Assembly: GCF_014873915.1 (NCBI RefSeq)
Contig: NZ_JADBEJ010000004.1
Location: forward strand, 496,001-560,000
From: Amycolatopsis roodepoortensis
Lineage (GTDB): Bacteria > Actinomycetota > Actinomycetes > Mycobacteriales > Pseudonocardiaceae
Length of the DNA: 64,000 nucleotides
Reading direction: 5' to 3'
Of this stretch, positions 42,197-50,912 are shown piece by piece. The position numbers and the translations under genes are program-made. The notes below the pieces were generated by a model. That model saw only the letters and a list, made by a program, of their open reading frames with translations, did not search any database and was not told where the DNA came from. Each line of letters starts with the position of its first letter. Positions within the stretch are counted from its first letter, which is position 1.

Positions 42197-43521
42197 TCCG
42201 CTCTGAGCACGCTTCGCCGATTCCGCCCGACGACAGCTACCTCCGCTCGCTGGTCGACGCGACCGCGGACGCCGTCGCCGCGGCCGAACCCCTCGGTTCG
42301 CCCCACGACGGCGCGAACGCCGCGACGCGAGACGCCGTCGGCACCGAGATCCGCGCACTGGAAGCGGAATTGGTGGCGCTGAGCCAGGACCTGCACGCTC
42401 ATCCGGAAGAGGGTTTCGCCGAGCACCGCTCGGTCCGGGCGCTCGGCGACCTGCTCGAGCGGCACGGCCACGAGGTGACGATCGGCGCGGGCGGGCTCGA
42501 CACCGCCCTGGTCGCGACCACCCCCGGCAGCGGCCCGCATATCGCGGTCCTCTCCGAATACGACGCCCTTCCCGGGCTAGGCCACGGCTGCGGTCACAAC
42601 GTCATCTGCACCGCGGGTGCGGGCGGTTTCCTCGGCGCGGCGGCGGTCGCCGAACGGCTGGGCGGCCGGGTGTCGCTGATCGGCACGCCGGCGGAGGAAG
42701 GCGGTGGCGGCAAGGAGACGATGGCCCGTGCGGGCGTTTTCGACGACGTCGACGCCGTGCTCATGCTGCACCCGTTCAGCCACGACATCGCCATGCACCC
42801 GTTCCTCGGCAGGCGGCAGCTGGAAATGGTGTTCCACGGTGTCGGCGCGCACGCCTCGGCTCAGCCGTTCATGGGACGCAACGCGCTCGACGCCGCCGTC
42901 GCCGCGTACCAGGGAGTCGCCGCGCTTCGGCAGCATCTGCCCTCCAGCGACCGCGTCCACGGCGTCTTCACCGACGGCGGCGCGCGGCCGAACGTCGTCC
43001 CCGAACGCGCGGCCCTGCTGTTCTACCTCCGCTCCGCGCAGCCGGACACGCTGCGCGACCTCGCCGAGCGGGTTTCGGCGATCGCGCGCGGTGCGGCGGA
43101 AATGACCGGCTGTGGAGTCGAACTGAAATGGGACGCCCAGCCCGCGTATCTGCCGATCCGGTTCAACACCACCCTCGCCGGACGCTGGTCGGTGCACCAG
43201 GTCGACGCCGGCCGCAAACCGCTGCCGCCGGGGATCGTGCCCGAATTCCTCACCGGCTCGACCGATCTCGGCAACCTCTCCTACCGGATGCCCGCGATCC
43301 ACCCGATGATCGCCATCGCCGGACCGACGACCGCCTTGCACACCAAGGAGTTCGCGGCCGCGGCCGGTTCACCGGACGGCGATCGCGCGGTCGTCGACGG
43401 CGCGCTGGGGCTGGCGCTGACCGCCGTCGACTACCTGGCCGACGCGAAGCTCCGCGCCGCGGTGCACGAGGAGTTCGAGGCGTCGGGCGGAGCATTGGAC
43501 GTGCCGACGTTCTTCGGCTGA
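42193..43521 (+). CDS. M20-family amidohydrolase
   Basis: 442 residues; ATG 42193 overlaps the methyltransferase stop. M20D metal-site features: AHPEEGF, SEYDALPGLGHGCGHN (metal His), GTPAEEGGGGK and VGAHASAQPFMGRNALDA in the lid domain. It hydrolyses an N-acyl bond of an amino acid, peptide or conjugate using two zinc ions, like the aminobenzoyl-glutamate or hippurate hydrolases. The exact substrate cannot be read from sequence. The N-terminal 50 residues precede the domain. Confidence 0.88.
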   Translation: MIRSEHASPIPPDDSYLRSLVDATADAVAAAEPLGSPHDGANAATRDAVGTEIRALEAELVALSQDLHAHPEEGFAEHRSVRALGDLLERHGHEVTIGAGGLDTALVATTPGSGPHIAVLSEYDALPGLGHGCGHNVICTAGAGGFLGAAAVAERLGGRVSLIGTPAEEGGGGKETMARAGVFDDVDAVLMLHPFSHDIAMHPFLGRRQLEMVFHGVGAHASAQPFMGRNALDAAVAAYQGVAALRQHLPSSDRVHGVFTDGGARPNVVPERAALLFYLRSAQPDTLRDLAERVSAIARGAAEMTGCGVELKWDAQPAYLPIRFNTTLAGRWSVHQVDAGRKPLPPGIVPEFLTGSTDLGNLSYRMPAIHPMIAIAGPTTALHTKEFAAAAGSPDGDRAVVDGALGLALTAVDYLADAKLRAAVHEEFEASGGALDVPTFFG

Positions 43522-43601
43522 GTTTTCTCAGGTGATTCTTCTCAGGAAAGCACAGGGGGATTCCACAGGCGGTTCACAAGTACGGGCGCGAATCTTGTTC
43601 C

Positions 43602-44543
43602 ATGACCGAGAACGAGAGTCGGCCAGGCCCCGCCTCAACCGGTGGGCACCAGCCGCCGCACCAGCAGCAGTACCCCGGTTACACCCCTTGGCAGGCCGTG
43701 CCGAATCCGCTCGTCACCCCGCCACCACGCAAGAAGGGCGGCCGGGTCGCCGTCCTCGTCAGCGCGACGGCGCTCGCCGCCGCGCTCGTCGGTGGTGTCG
43801 GCGGAGCGGCGATCTCGGGGCTCGGCTCCACGTCGTCGGCGTCGGGCACGGGTTCGTCCGCGGTCGCCAACGGGCAACTGGTCGGGAACAACACTTCGGG
43901 TGACGTCAGCGGGGTCGCCGCGAAGGTGACGCCGAGTGTCGTCCAGGTGAACGTGACCACCGCGCAGGGTGAGGCGGTCGGCTCCGGCGTCATCCTGACG
44001 GCGGACGGGCGCATCCTCACCAACGCCCACGTGGTCGCCGACGCCGAGGGCGACGTGACCGTCACGTTGTCGGACGGCAAGCAGTACAAGGCCAGCGTGG
44101 TCGGCGCCGACACGAAGGCCGATATCGCCGTGCTCCAGGCGAAGGACGCGAGTGGGCTGACCCCGGCTTCGCTGGGCGATTCCAGCAAGCTCGCCGTCGG
44201 CCAGCAGGTCGTCGCGATCGGCTCGCCCGGTGGGCTGCAGAACACCGTGACCACCGGGATCGTGAGCGCGCTGAACCGCAAGCTCGACGAGCTGAGCAGT
44301 GGTCAGGAGCGGCGCTCGCCCTACAGCAGGACCACGAACGAAGCCGGTCCGAGCTACACCGCGATCCAGACCGACGCCCCGATCAACCAGGGCAACTCGG
44401 GCGGGGCGCTGGTGGACGCGCAGGGGAACGTCATCGGCATCAATTCCGCGCTGTACAACCCGGCCTCGACCGGCAGCATCGGCATCGGTTTCGCGATCCC
44501 CATCAACGACGCGAAGAAGATCGTCGAGCAGATCGTCGGCTGA
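43602..44543 (+). CDS. Membrane-anchored trypsin-like protease, HtrA-type without PDZ domain
   Basis: 313 residues from ATG 43602. A Pro/Gln-rich cytosolic head leads to one transmembrane helix (about residues 48-72) and an extracytoplasmic protease: His143 in TNAHVV, Asp174 in TKADIAVL and Ser266 in GNSGGAL. The protein ends just after the protease domain (DAKKIVEQIVG), where HtrA/PepD relatives normally continue into a PDZ domain. It probably processes or clears damaged cell-envelope proteins. Followed by a strong hairpin. Confidence 0.87.
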   Translation: MTENESRPGPASTGGHQPPHQQQYPGYTPWQAVPNPLVTPPPRKKGGRVAVLVSATALAAALVGGVGGAAISGLGSTSSASGTGSSAVANGQLVGNNTSGDVSGVAAKVTPSVVQVNVTTAQGEAVGSGVILTADGRILTNAHVVADAEGDVTVTLSDGKQYKASVVGADTKADIAVLQAKDASGLTPASLGDSSKLAVGQQVVAIGSPGGLQNTVTTGIVSALNRKLDELSSGQERRSPYSRTTNEAGPSYTAIQTDAPINQGNSGGALVDAQGNVIGINSALYNPASTGSIGIGFAIPINDAKKIVEQIVG

Positions 44544-44587
44544 TCCGGCCGTCTGGACCGCTGTCAGGGGGCGGCCCAGCAGGCACT

Positions 44588-44626
44588 GTCCGTGAAGGCC
44601 TCCTTCGACAGGAGGCCTTCACGGAC
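44588..44626. terminator. Perfect 16-bp hairpin, bidirectional terminator
   Basis: GTCCGTGAAGGCCTCC (44588-44603) and its complement (44611-44626) enclose a 7-base loop. It lies 2 bases before the stop of the convergent DUF3224 gene. A shorter relative of the elements at 6662 and 9096, sharing GTGAAGGCC. Confidence 0.75.
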
Positions 44627-44628
44627 TT

Positions 44629-45006
44629 TCAGAGTTCGTAAGTGAGCGTGAAGGTGTGGTTGCCTTCGTCGTCCTTGACGATCTCCGCCGTTCCGGTGAT
44701 ACCCGCCAGGTCACCGTGACCGGAGCCCGGCAAGACGATCAGGTGATGCCCGTTCTCCCCCGCCGAGTGATGCAGGACGAAGCCACCCTTGCGCCCGTCG
44801 ACGGTGACGGCCAGCCGCTCGAAGGCGACGTACGCCGACGACGTCTCGTTCACCGCCGTCAGCATCTCCACGGCGCTGGCCCCCTCGACGTCGCCCGTGA
44901 ACGTCTTGGTCAGCAGCACCCGGGAGAACTCGGTGCCTTCGGTCTTCTCGGTGGCTTGCGGATCCCAGCCGTCCACGGTGAACGACGCTGTCGCGGTGTT
45001 GGTCAT
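44629..45006 (-). CDS. DUF3224 protein
   Basis: 125 residues from ATG 45006. Matches the DUF3224 family: TASFTVDGWDP at the N-terminus, FSRVLLTKTFTGDVEGASAVEMLTA, GGFVLHHSAGE, LPGSGHGDLAGITGTAEI and a final FTLTYEL. The fold is an eight-stranded lipocalin-like barrel that may bind a small ligand; function unknown. Single gene bounded by a hairpin downstream and the HerA-like gene upstream on the same strand. Confidence 0.82.
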   Translation of the reverse strand: MTNTATASFTVDGWDPQATEKTEGTEFSRVLLTKTFTGDVEGASAVEMLTAVNETSSAYVAFERLAVTVDGRKGGFVLHHSAGENGHHLIVLPGSGHGDLAGITGTAEIVKDDEGNHTFTLTYEL

Positions 45007-45053
45007 GCCGCCGAGCCTGCCGGACATACCTGACAGATCGCGTCAGGTATTCC

Positions 45054-46580
45054 TCACCGCCTCCGGTTACCGAACAGGCCGCGGGTGATTTCCCGCCCCA
45101 GCGCGCTCGCCGCCGAGCGGAGGAACGACTTCACCGCCGGGTTCTTCATCGCCTGCTCGACCATGCCGGGGCTTTCCTTCTCCGGCTTCGGAGCGGGGGC
45201 CGCGGGCGGCGGCGCCTCGCCGGCGGGCGGCGCGGCCACCTTCGCGGCGAGCATCTCGTAGGCCGACTCACGATCGATCGTCTCGGCGTACTTAGCGTGC
45301 AGGTCCGAAGACGTCGTCGCCGCGGAGATGGCTTCGGCGCCGATGGAACCCATCTTCGAACGCGGCGCGCGAAGGCGCGTCCACGCGACCGGTGTCGGCG
45401 CGCCCCGCTCGGAAAGGACGGTGACGATCGCTTCGCCGATACCGAGCGACGTCAGCGCCGAGTCCAGCTCGTAGTGCTTCGTCTTCGGATACGTCTTCAC
45501 CGTCTTCGTCAGCGCCGCCTGATCCTCGGGCGTGAACGCGCGCAACGCGTGCTGCACCCGCGCACCCAGCTGGGACAGGACGTTGTTCGGGATGTCCGTC
45601 GGGAGCTGCGTGCAGAAGAAGACGCCGACACCCTTCGACCGGATCAGCTTCACGGTCTGCTCGATGCGCTCCAGGAACGCCTTCGACGCGTCGTTGAACA
45701 ACAGGTGCGCCTCGTCGAAGAAGAACACCAGCTTCGGCTTGTCGAGGTCACCTTCTTCGGGCAGCTCCTCGAACAACTCGGCCAGGAGCCACATGAGGAA
45801 GGTCGAGAACAGCGCCGGCTTCGACTGGAGGTTGTCCAGCTCCAGCAAGGTCACCATGGCCTTGCCGTCGGCCTCGCGCATCAGATCGTGGACGTCCAGC
45901 TCGGGCTCGCCGAAGAAGTCCTCACCGCCCTGAGCCTCCAGATTGGACAGCGCGCGGAGGATCACCCCGGCCGTCGCGGCCGAGACGCCGCCGATGCCCT
46001 TGAGGTCCTCCTTGCCCTCGTCACTCGTCAGGTGCGTGATGACCGACCGGAGGTCCTTCGTGTCCAGCAGCGCCAGCCCGCGCTGATCGGCCCAGTGGAA
46101 GATCAGTCCGAGCGTCGACTCCTGGGTTTCGTTGAGCCCCAGCACCTTCGACAGCAGGATCGGGCCGAAACTGGTGATCGTCGCCCGGATCGGCGACCCC
46201 TTGCCGCCCGTGCCGAGCGACAGGAACTGCACCGGGAACGCGGCGGGCTCCCAGGAGTCGCCCAGTTCTTCCGCGCGTTTGGCGATCTTGTCGTTGCTCT
46301 CGCCCTGCGCGGCGAGCCCGGACAGGTCGCCCTTCACATCCGCCAGCACCACGGGCACCCCCGCGGCCGACAGCTGTTCGGCGATCAGCTGCAGGGTCTT
46401 CGTCTTGCCGGTACCGGTCGCGCCCGCGACCAGCCCGTGCCGGTTCAGCGTCGCGAGCGGCAAGCGGACCGCCGCGCCGGCGTCGGCCTTGCCATCGATC
46501 ACGACGGCGCCGAGCTCGACCGCCGCCCCCTCGCTCACGTATCCCTGCGCGATCTCCTGGGCTGGACCCTGTTCGGCCAC
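45054..46580 (-). CDS. HerA-like ATPase (DUF853 helicase family)
   Basis: 508 residues from GTG 46580, chosen for the GGGGAG six bases upstream. Walker A GATGTGKT (residues 53-60) and Walker B KLVFFFDEAHLLF (about 270-282), with IRSKGVGVFFCTQLPTDIP after, match the DUF853/YjgR family of hexameric HerA/FtsK ATPases. The C-terminal 70 residues are Pro/Ala-rich. Its function in bacteria is not settled. No NurA nuclease gene is adjacent, arguing against a HerA-NurA end-resection pair. Divergent from orn. Confidence 0.85.
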   Translation of the reverse strand: MAEQGPAQEIAQGYVSEGAAVELGAVVIDGKADAGAAVRLPLATLNRHGLVAGATGTGKTKTLQLIAEQLSAAGVPVVLADVKGDLSGLAAQGESNDKIAKRAEELGDSWEPAAFPVQFLSLGTGGKGSPIRATITSFGPILLSKVLGLNETQESTLGLIFHWADQRGLALLDTKDLRSVITHLTSDEGKEDLKGIGGVSAATAGVILRALSNLEAQGGEDFFGEPELDVHDLMREADGKAMVTLLELDNLQSKPALFSTFLMWLLAELFEELPEEGDLDKPKLVFFFDEAHLLFNDASKAFLERIEQTVKLIRSKGVGVFFCTQLPTDIPNNVLSQLGARVQHALRAFTPEDQAALTKTVKTYPKTKHYELDSALTSLGIGEAIVTVLSERGAPTPVAWTRLRAPRSKMGSIGAEAISAATTSSDLHAKYAETIDRESAYEMLAAKVAAPPAGEAPPPAAPAPKPEKESPGMVEQAMKNPAVKSFLRSAASALGREITRGLFGNRRR

Positions 46581-46692
46581 TGTCGCTCCCCGATCTGTGA
46601 CATGACTCACCTGAGGATGCACACGGTGCCAGCAACGCGCCGAACCCGCACGTCGCGCGCCACGAATCCCCGGGTCGGGTTAGGGTTTCGGG

Positions 46693-47301
46693 GTGAACGA
46701 CCGCCTAGTCTGGATCGACTGCGAGATGACGGGGCTCGACCTCGGCAAGGACGCGTTGATCGAAATAGCCGCGCTGGTGACCGACGCCGAGCTCAACGTC
46801 CTCGGCGAAGGCGTCGACATCGTCATCCACGCCGACGACGAAGCCCTCGACGGCATGCCGGAGGTCGTCCGCGAAATGCACGCCCGCTCCGGCCTCACCG
46901 AAGAGGTCCGGCGCTCCACCGTGACCATGGAAGAAGCCGAGCAGCGCGTGCTCGAGTACGTCCGCGCGCACGTGCCCGAGGCCAATGTCGCCCCGCTCGC
47001 CGGCAACTCCATCGCCACCGACCGCGGCTTCATCACCCGGGACATGCCGCTGCTCGACGCGCACCTGCACTACCGCATGGTCGACGTCTCGTCGGTGAAG
47101 GAACTCGTCCGCCGCTGGTACCCGCGGATCTACTACGCCAAGCCCGAGAAGGGCCTCGCGCACCGCGCGCTCGCCGACATCAAGGAATCGATCGGGGAGC
47201 TCGACTACTACCGTCGCGCCGCCTTCGTCCCGCAGCCCGGCCCGACCACCGAACAAGCCAAGGCCGCGGCCGCTGAAGTGCAGGAACGCCACCAAGGGTA
47301 A
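46693..47301 (+). CDS. orn: Oligoribonuclease
   Basis: 202 residues from GTG 46693. A DEDDh exonuclease: [11 protein letters not shown] (first Asp and Glu), [18 protein letters not shown] (second Asp) and [15 protein letters not shown] with the His-Asp pair. It degrades RNA fragments of two to five nucleotides, including pGpG from cyclic-di-GMP turnover. Next to tRNA-His, the typical order in actinomycetes. Confidence 0.95.
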   Translation: MNDRLVWIDCEMTGLDLGKDALIEIAALVTDAELNVLGEGVDIVIHADDEALDGMPEVVREMHARSGLTEEVRRSTVTMEEAEQRVLEYVRAHVPEANVAPLAGNSIATDRGFITRDMPLLDAHLHYRMVDVSSVKELVRRWYPRIYYAKPEKGLAHRALADIKESIGELDYYRRAAFVPQPGPTTEQAKAAAAEVQERHQG

Positions 47302-47305
47302 CCCG

Positions 47306-47337
47306 TTGCGAGCCCCCGAAAAGGGGCACGCTAATAT
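47306..47337 (+). promoter_or_regulatory. Possible tRNA-His promoter
   Basis: TTGCGA (47306-47311) and TAATAT (47332-47337) with a 20-base spacer; the -10 box is an AT island in GC-rich DNA. A GCCCC/GGGGC hairpin between the boxes may end orn transcripts. The spacer is longer than usual. Confidence 0.4.
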
Positions 47338-47379
47338 AGTGCGGCCGAGGTGATGGGGAGTTCCCCGAGCCCGGCGATG

Positions 47380-47455
47380 GTGGGCGTAGCTCAGCTGGTA
47401 GAGCACCTGGTTGTGGTCCAGGAGGTCGCGGGTTCGAAACCCGTCGCTCACCCCA
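47380..47455 (+). tRNA. tRNA-His (anticodon GTG)
   Basis: Full cloverleaf: acceptor GTGGGCG pairs with CGCTCAC (one G-U pair), a G at -1 (47379) faces C73 as expected for tRNA-His, anticodon stem CCTGG/CCAGG with the loop TTGTGGT (anticodon 47413-47415), GGTTCGAAACC T-arm, and CCA encoded at 47453-47455. Confidence 0.97.
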
Positions 47456-47457
47456 TC

Positions 47458-47505
47458 AACCCCAGTTCGGCCGGTTCTTCCGGCAGGCTGGGGTTTCGCT
47501 TTTTC
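47458..47505 (+). terminator. Rho-independent terminator of tRNA-His
   Basis: AACCCCAG (47458-47465) pairs with CTGGGGTT (47488-47495), with an inner CCGG/CCGG helix, followed by a T-rich run ending in TTTTT around 47500-47504. A classic terminator directly after the tRNA. Confidence 0.85.
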
Positions 47506-47569
47506 CGGGTATCGGTAACGCGGCGTGGCCCTCGCGCGAGTTCAGGAAGTAACTCGCGCGGAGGGTGCC

Positions 47570-47959
47570 ATGAGACGCTGGCTGGTCTTGGGAGTCTTCG
47601 TGGCGGCCGGCGCCTGCACGACGTCTCCACCGAGCCAAGTGCCCGTACCGGCGATCACGTCGACCCCGGTCACGACCGTGACCGCGACGCCGTCCACTTC
47701 GGTACCGCCGCCGGTGACCGTGACGGTGAGCCCACCCAAGCCTTCGGCCACTTCGGCCAAGAAGTCACCGTGGCGCTGCGAGCCCGGCTACCCGAACTGC
47801 ACCAAGTCCCAGTCTCAGAAGTACCTCGCCGAACTCGAGTACCAGCGGTGTCTACGCGATCCAGCGAAGATCTGGGACACCGGCACCCAGAAGTGCCGCT
47901 ACAAGACCAGCGGCGAAGTGCAGTGGGAACACCACTACGGGCCCCTGGAAACGCCATGA
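47570..47959 (+). CDS. Small secreted lipoprotein of unknown function
   Basis: 129 residues from ATG 47570 (GGAGGG upstream). A lipoprotein signal ends VAAGAC with Cys16. A Thr/Pro/Ser/Val-rich linker (residues 17-65) leads to a short domain with four Cys: WRCEPGYPNCTKSQ...CLRDPAK...CRYKT, suggesting two disulfides. I recognise no family. Its stop is inside a 44-bp perfect palindrome shared with the convergent L,D-transpeptidase gene. Confidence 0.6.
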   Translation: MRRWLVLGVFVAAGACTTSPPSQVPVPAITSTPVTTVTATPSTSVPPPVTVTVSPPKPSATSAKKSPWRCEPGYPNCTKSQSQKYLAELEYQRCLRDPAKIWDTGTQKCRYKTSGEVQWEHHYGPLETP

Positions 47960-47997
47960 GGGGTCTCGTTAGGACGTCCTAACGAGACCCCTCATGG
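47954..47997. terminator. 44-bp perfect palindrome between convergent genes
   Basis: Each half (47954-47975 and 47976-47997) is the exact complement of the other with no loop, centred on GGACGTCC. It contains the lipoprotein stop (47957-47959) and ends nine bases before the transpeptidase stop. Acts as a likely terminator for both. Confidence 0.75.
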
Positions 47998-48005
47998 GCT
48001 ACGAG

Positions 48006-49226
48006 TCAGTTCCGGTCGCCGCCGGTCTTCCAGTCGTCCCACGACATCTGCCACACCGACCAGCCGTCGGTCGGCTCCAGCACCTGCGGGCCCGAGTTGG
48101 TGACCGTGATGATGTCGCCCTTCTTCGAAGTGTCCATCAGCCACTTCGCGTTCTCGGTCGACAGGTTGATGCAGCCGTGGCTCACGTTCCGCTTGCCCTG
48201 GGAACCGACCGACCACGGCGCCGAGTGGTAGAAGATGCCGCTGTTCGACATCCGCACCGCGTACTTCACGAACGTCCGGTAGCCGGCCTTGCTGTCCGTC
48301 GGGACGCCGTACGTGCTGGAGTCCATCGTGTACCCGTTGTGCTCGCTCATCACCGTGTAGGTCCCGGCCGGGGTGCTGCTCGACGGCTTGCCCATCGAGA
48401 TCGGCATCTGCTTGACCTCTTGGTCGTTCACCACGACCTTCATCTGGTGCGTGCCGCCGTCCGCGGTCGCGACCAGCTTGTCGCCGACGACCACCTTGGC
48501 GGGCTTGTCCTCGCGGCCGAAGGTGTTGTTGCCGAGGTTCTTGCCGTAGATCGCCGCGTTGACCGAGATCTTCGTGCCCGGCTTGAAGTACTCCTTGGGC
48601 CGCCACATCACGGTCTTCTCGCCGAACCAGTGGAACGCGCCCTCGGCCTGCGGCTCGGTGACGATCTTCAGCATCTTCTCGGTCGCCGCCTTGTCCGGCA
48701 CGTTGCCGGTGAAGGTGAAGATCAACGGCAGGCCGACGCCGACCGTCTCCCCTTCGACCAGGTTGATCGAGACGCCGATCTGACGGCCGGGCTTGGCCGT
48801 GGAGAACGTCGAGGTCGAGGTGACCGGCTTGCCGTCGGTGCCGGTCGCGGCCGCGGTGACGGTATAGGTCTTGCCGTAGCCGAGCGGCTCCGCCGACTCC
48901 CAGCCCGAACCGTCTTCCTTCGGCTTGCCCGCGACGACCTTGCCGTCGGCACCGGTCAGCTTGACCTCGCCCACCTTGCCGTCGGCCACGGCCACCGTGA
49001 CCGGCTCGCCGGGCGCCACGTTCGCCGCACCCTGCGCCGGGGTCAGCGTCACCACGGCCGGCTTCGGCTCCGGCGCGGGCGCGGCGCTCTGCTGCGAACC
49101 CCCAGGAGCACCACCCTGCGACGGCGATTCACCCGACGGTGTACTGCTGCACGCGGCCAGTGTGAACCCAGCCACCAGCGCCACCACAGCCACCCGCGAC
49201 CGCCCCGTCGCTCCCCAGACCCTCAT
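48006..49226 (-). CDS. L,D-transpeptidase lipoprotein (LdtMt2-like)
   Basis: 406 residues from ATG 49226. A lipoprotein signal ends TLAAC (Cys26). A Pro/Ser-rich linker is followed by two Ig-like domains (about residues 65-150 and 155-250) and a YkuD catalytic domain with HSAPW and SHGCINL; catalytic Cys352. This layout is that of LdtMt2 and relatives, which make 3-3 cross-links in peptidoglycan and confer resistance to most penicillins. The C-terminal tryptophan-rich extension (WSVWQMSWDDW) also occurs in LdtMt enzymes. It acts outside the membrane. Confidence 0.92.
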   Translation of the reverse strand: MRVWGATGRSRVAVVALVAGFTLAACSSTPSGESPSQGGAPGGSQQSAAPAPEPKPAVVTLTPAQGAANVAPGEPVTVAVADGKVGEVKLTGADGKVVAGKPKEDGSGWESAEPLGYGKTYTVTAAATGTDGKPVTSTSTFSTAKPGRQIGVSINLVEGETVGVGLPLIFTFTGNVPDKAATEKMLKIVTEPQAEGAFHWFGEKTVMWRPKEYFKPGTKISVNAAIYGKNLGNNTFGREDKPAKVVVGDKLVATADGGTHQMKVVVNDQEVKQMPISMGKPSSSTPAGTYTVMSEHNGYTMDSSTYGVPTDSKAGYRTFVKYAVRMSNSGIFYHSAPWSVGSQGKRNVSHGCINLSTENAKWLMDTSKKGDIITVTNSGPQVLEPTDGWSVWQMSWDDWKTGGDRN

Positions 49227-49420
49227 GCACACCGCCCGTTTCGCGTGGTACCAACCCCAACGTCTGGCTATAGTCTGCCTGACCGGCCGCAACGCTCGCG
49301 GCCGGATGGCCGAATACGTCCCGGTCCGTCGTTAGGGGACCCCCTGAAACGGGCCCCAGCAACCCTGTGTTAATGTTTTCCACGTCGCCGAGGGGAACAC
49401 CAAAGCGGCGGAACAAGCAG

Positions 49421-49493
49421 GCGCCATTAGCTCAATTGGCAGAGCAGCTGGCTCTTAACCAGCGGGTTCGGGGTTCGAGTCCCTGATGGCGCA
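49421..49493 (+). tRNA. tRNA-Lys (anticodon CTT)
   Basis: Cloverleaf with acceptor GCGCCAT/ATGGCGC, D-arm AGCTCAATTGGCAGAGC, anticodon stem GCTGG/CCAGC around CTCTTAA (anticodon 49454-49456) and T-loop TTCGAGT. A73 is at 49493 and CCA is not encoded, in contrast to the tRNA-His gene. A TAATGT at 49371-49376 may be its -10 box. Confidence 0.96.
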
Positions 49494-49506
49494 CAGTTCC
49501 GATACG

Positions 49507-49560
49507 AAGCCCACCAACGGTTTTATCCCGGTTTCCGGGTGCCGTCGGTGGGCTTTGTTC
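49507..49560 (+). terminator. Terminator after tRNA-Lys
   Basis: AAGCCCACC (49507-49515) pairs with GGTGGGCTT (49547-49555), followed by TGTTC. Beyond it, 49561-49711 holds no gene that I can see. Confidence 0.75.
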
Positions 49561-49711
49561 GTATGCGCGGGTTCAGTTACCGACCGCCATCAGCCGCGCC
49601 TGCGGCACTGCCGGGACACCCCCCCCCCTTGGCGTCACGCTTCCCTACGCCGGCCGCCGTGTGCGAAGGGGTATTCGACGCCAAGTGCCGAACACCCGGC
49701 GGTTTCTTTCA

Positions 49712-49748
49712 GCACCACGCGGACTTCGTCTCGAAGTCCGCGTGGTGC
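49712..49748. terminator. Perfect 17-bp hairpin downstream of the diiron operon
   Basis: GCACCACGCGGACTTCG (49712-49728) and its exact complement (49732-49748) flank a 3-base loop, 12 bases past the stop of the small membrane protein at 49760. Likely terminator of the minus-strand operon. Confidence 0.7.
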
Positions 49749-49759
49749 ACGACGCCTGA

Positions 49760-50005
49760 CTAGCGCCGGGCGAGGACGCGCTTGCCCAGCCAGCCCGCGT
49801 AGACGGCCAGACCCGCGAACCCGGCCTTCCGCGTGGGAGCGGCCGCGATCGCCAGGCCGATGGCGAGTTCGGTGGCGCCGTTGCGGTAGGTCCAGTTGCG
49901 GACGTCGTCGGCGAAGGCCATCTTCGTCACCGGTTCGAAGGCCGCCGGGGCGGCGAAGTGGGCGAGGCCGGTCGCGGCGATGCCGAGGCCGAGGAGCTTG
50001 GACAT
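49760..50005 (-). CDS. Small DoxX-like membrane protein
   Basis: 81 residues from ATG 50005. Two hydrophobic helices (about residues 3-22 and 45-65) around the polar segment FADDVRNWTYRNGATELAIGLAIA. The G-x-x-E-x-x-x-G-L feature recalls DoxX-type proteins, which have four helices, so this would be a half-length version. It is 16 bases downstream of the diiron oxygenase gene and probably the last gene of that operon. Confidence 0.6.
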   Translation of the reverse strand: MSKLLGLGIAATGLAHFAAPAAFEPVTKMAFADDVRNWTYRNGATELAIGLAIAAAPTRKAGFAGLAVYAGWLGKRVLARR

Positions 50006-50021
50006 GGAGTGCCTTCCTTGT

Positions 50022-50912
50022 TCAGTCGAGGACGCCGGCGCGGCGCCAGAGCCGGCGGCTCGGGCCGCCGATGAGGCCGATCTCGGTGAAGTGTTCGACG
50101 GCCTTGGCCGCCCACGCCGCCTTGGTGCGGCGCCAGTGCGGGTTCGCTGTGGCGACCTGGCGGGCTTCGCGCGGGTCGAGTCCGACAGCGGTGTATGCCT
50201 TGGGGTGCAACAGCTCCGACGTCGCGACGTAGGCCATCCCGGCGATCGCCCAGCGGATCAGTTCGCGGCCGATCCGGCCGTGGCGGGCCCAGGCGCGGCC
50301 CAGTTCGTCCTTGGCGAAGCTGATGTGGCGAGCCTCTTCGATGACGTGGATGCGTGAGATCATCCGGATCATCGGCTGCAGGCTGTCGTCGCGCATCATC
50401 TCGCGTTGCATGCCGTCGGCGAGTTCTTCGACGTAGATGGCGCCGGCGAACAGCAGCGCCGGGCCGCAGATCGCGCCGAAGATCTTGCCCGAGCGGTGTG
50501 CCGTGCGGCTCGGGCGCCGGACGACTCCGCCGCTCTTCTCGATCGAGCGGGCGAACATGGTGCTGTGACGGCATTCGTCGGCGATCTCGGTGAGCGCGTA
50601 TTGGGCGTTGTGCGTCGTCGGGTCGCTGTTGTAGACGTGACGCACGAGGCCCTGCATGAGGATCAGCTCGAACCAGATACCGGACGCCGCCGCGGCCGCG
50701 GCCTCTTGGCGGCTCAGCTCGGCGCGCTGGCCTTCGTCGAGACGTTCCCAGAGTTCCGTGCCGTACAAGGAACATCGCTCCGGCGCCTTGCCGTACGCCC
50801 CGTCGACCAGCGGTGCCAGCCAGTCGACGTCGACGTCCGGGTCGTAGGACAGCCGCGCGGAGGAGCGCTGCAGGCGCTCGGCGACGCGTTCGCTTTCGGT
50901 GTTCGCGGTCAT
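50022..50912 (-). CDS. AurF-type diiron oxygenase
   Basis: 296 residues; ATG 50912 overlaps the enoyl-CoA hydratase stop by four bases. Two diiron motifs are clear: a helix with LTEIADECRHS near residue 105 and IHVIEEARHISFAKDEL near residue 195 (E-x-x-R-H form), with a further Glu in ELILMQG and FAGAIYVEELADG. This matches the p-aminobenzoate N-oxygenase AurF family. Here it is coupled to an enoyl-CoA hydratase, so its substrate is probably an acyl or lipid-like compound; the reaction is unknown. Confidence 0.85.
   Translation of the reverse strand: MTANTESERVAERLQRSSARLSYDPDVDVDWLAPLVDGAYGKAPERCSLYGTELWERLDEGQRAELSRQEAAAAAASGIWFELILMQGLVRHVYNSDPTTHNAQYALTEIADECRHSTMFARSIEKSGGVVRRPSRTAHRSGKIFGAICGPALLFAGAIYVEELADGMQREMMRDDSLQPMIRMISRIHVIEEARHISFAKDELGRAWARHGRIGRELIRWAIAGMAYVATSELLHPKAYTAVGLDPREARQVATANPHWRRTKAAWAAKAVEHFTEIGLIGGPSRRLWRRAGVLD

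Noticed and set aside
43525-43546. Two TTCTCAGG direct repeats after the M20 gene
   Set aside because: Eight-base direct repeat with no promoter or operator context.
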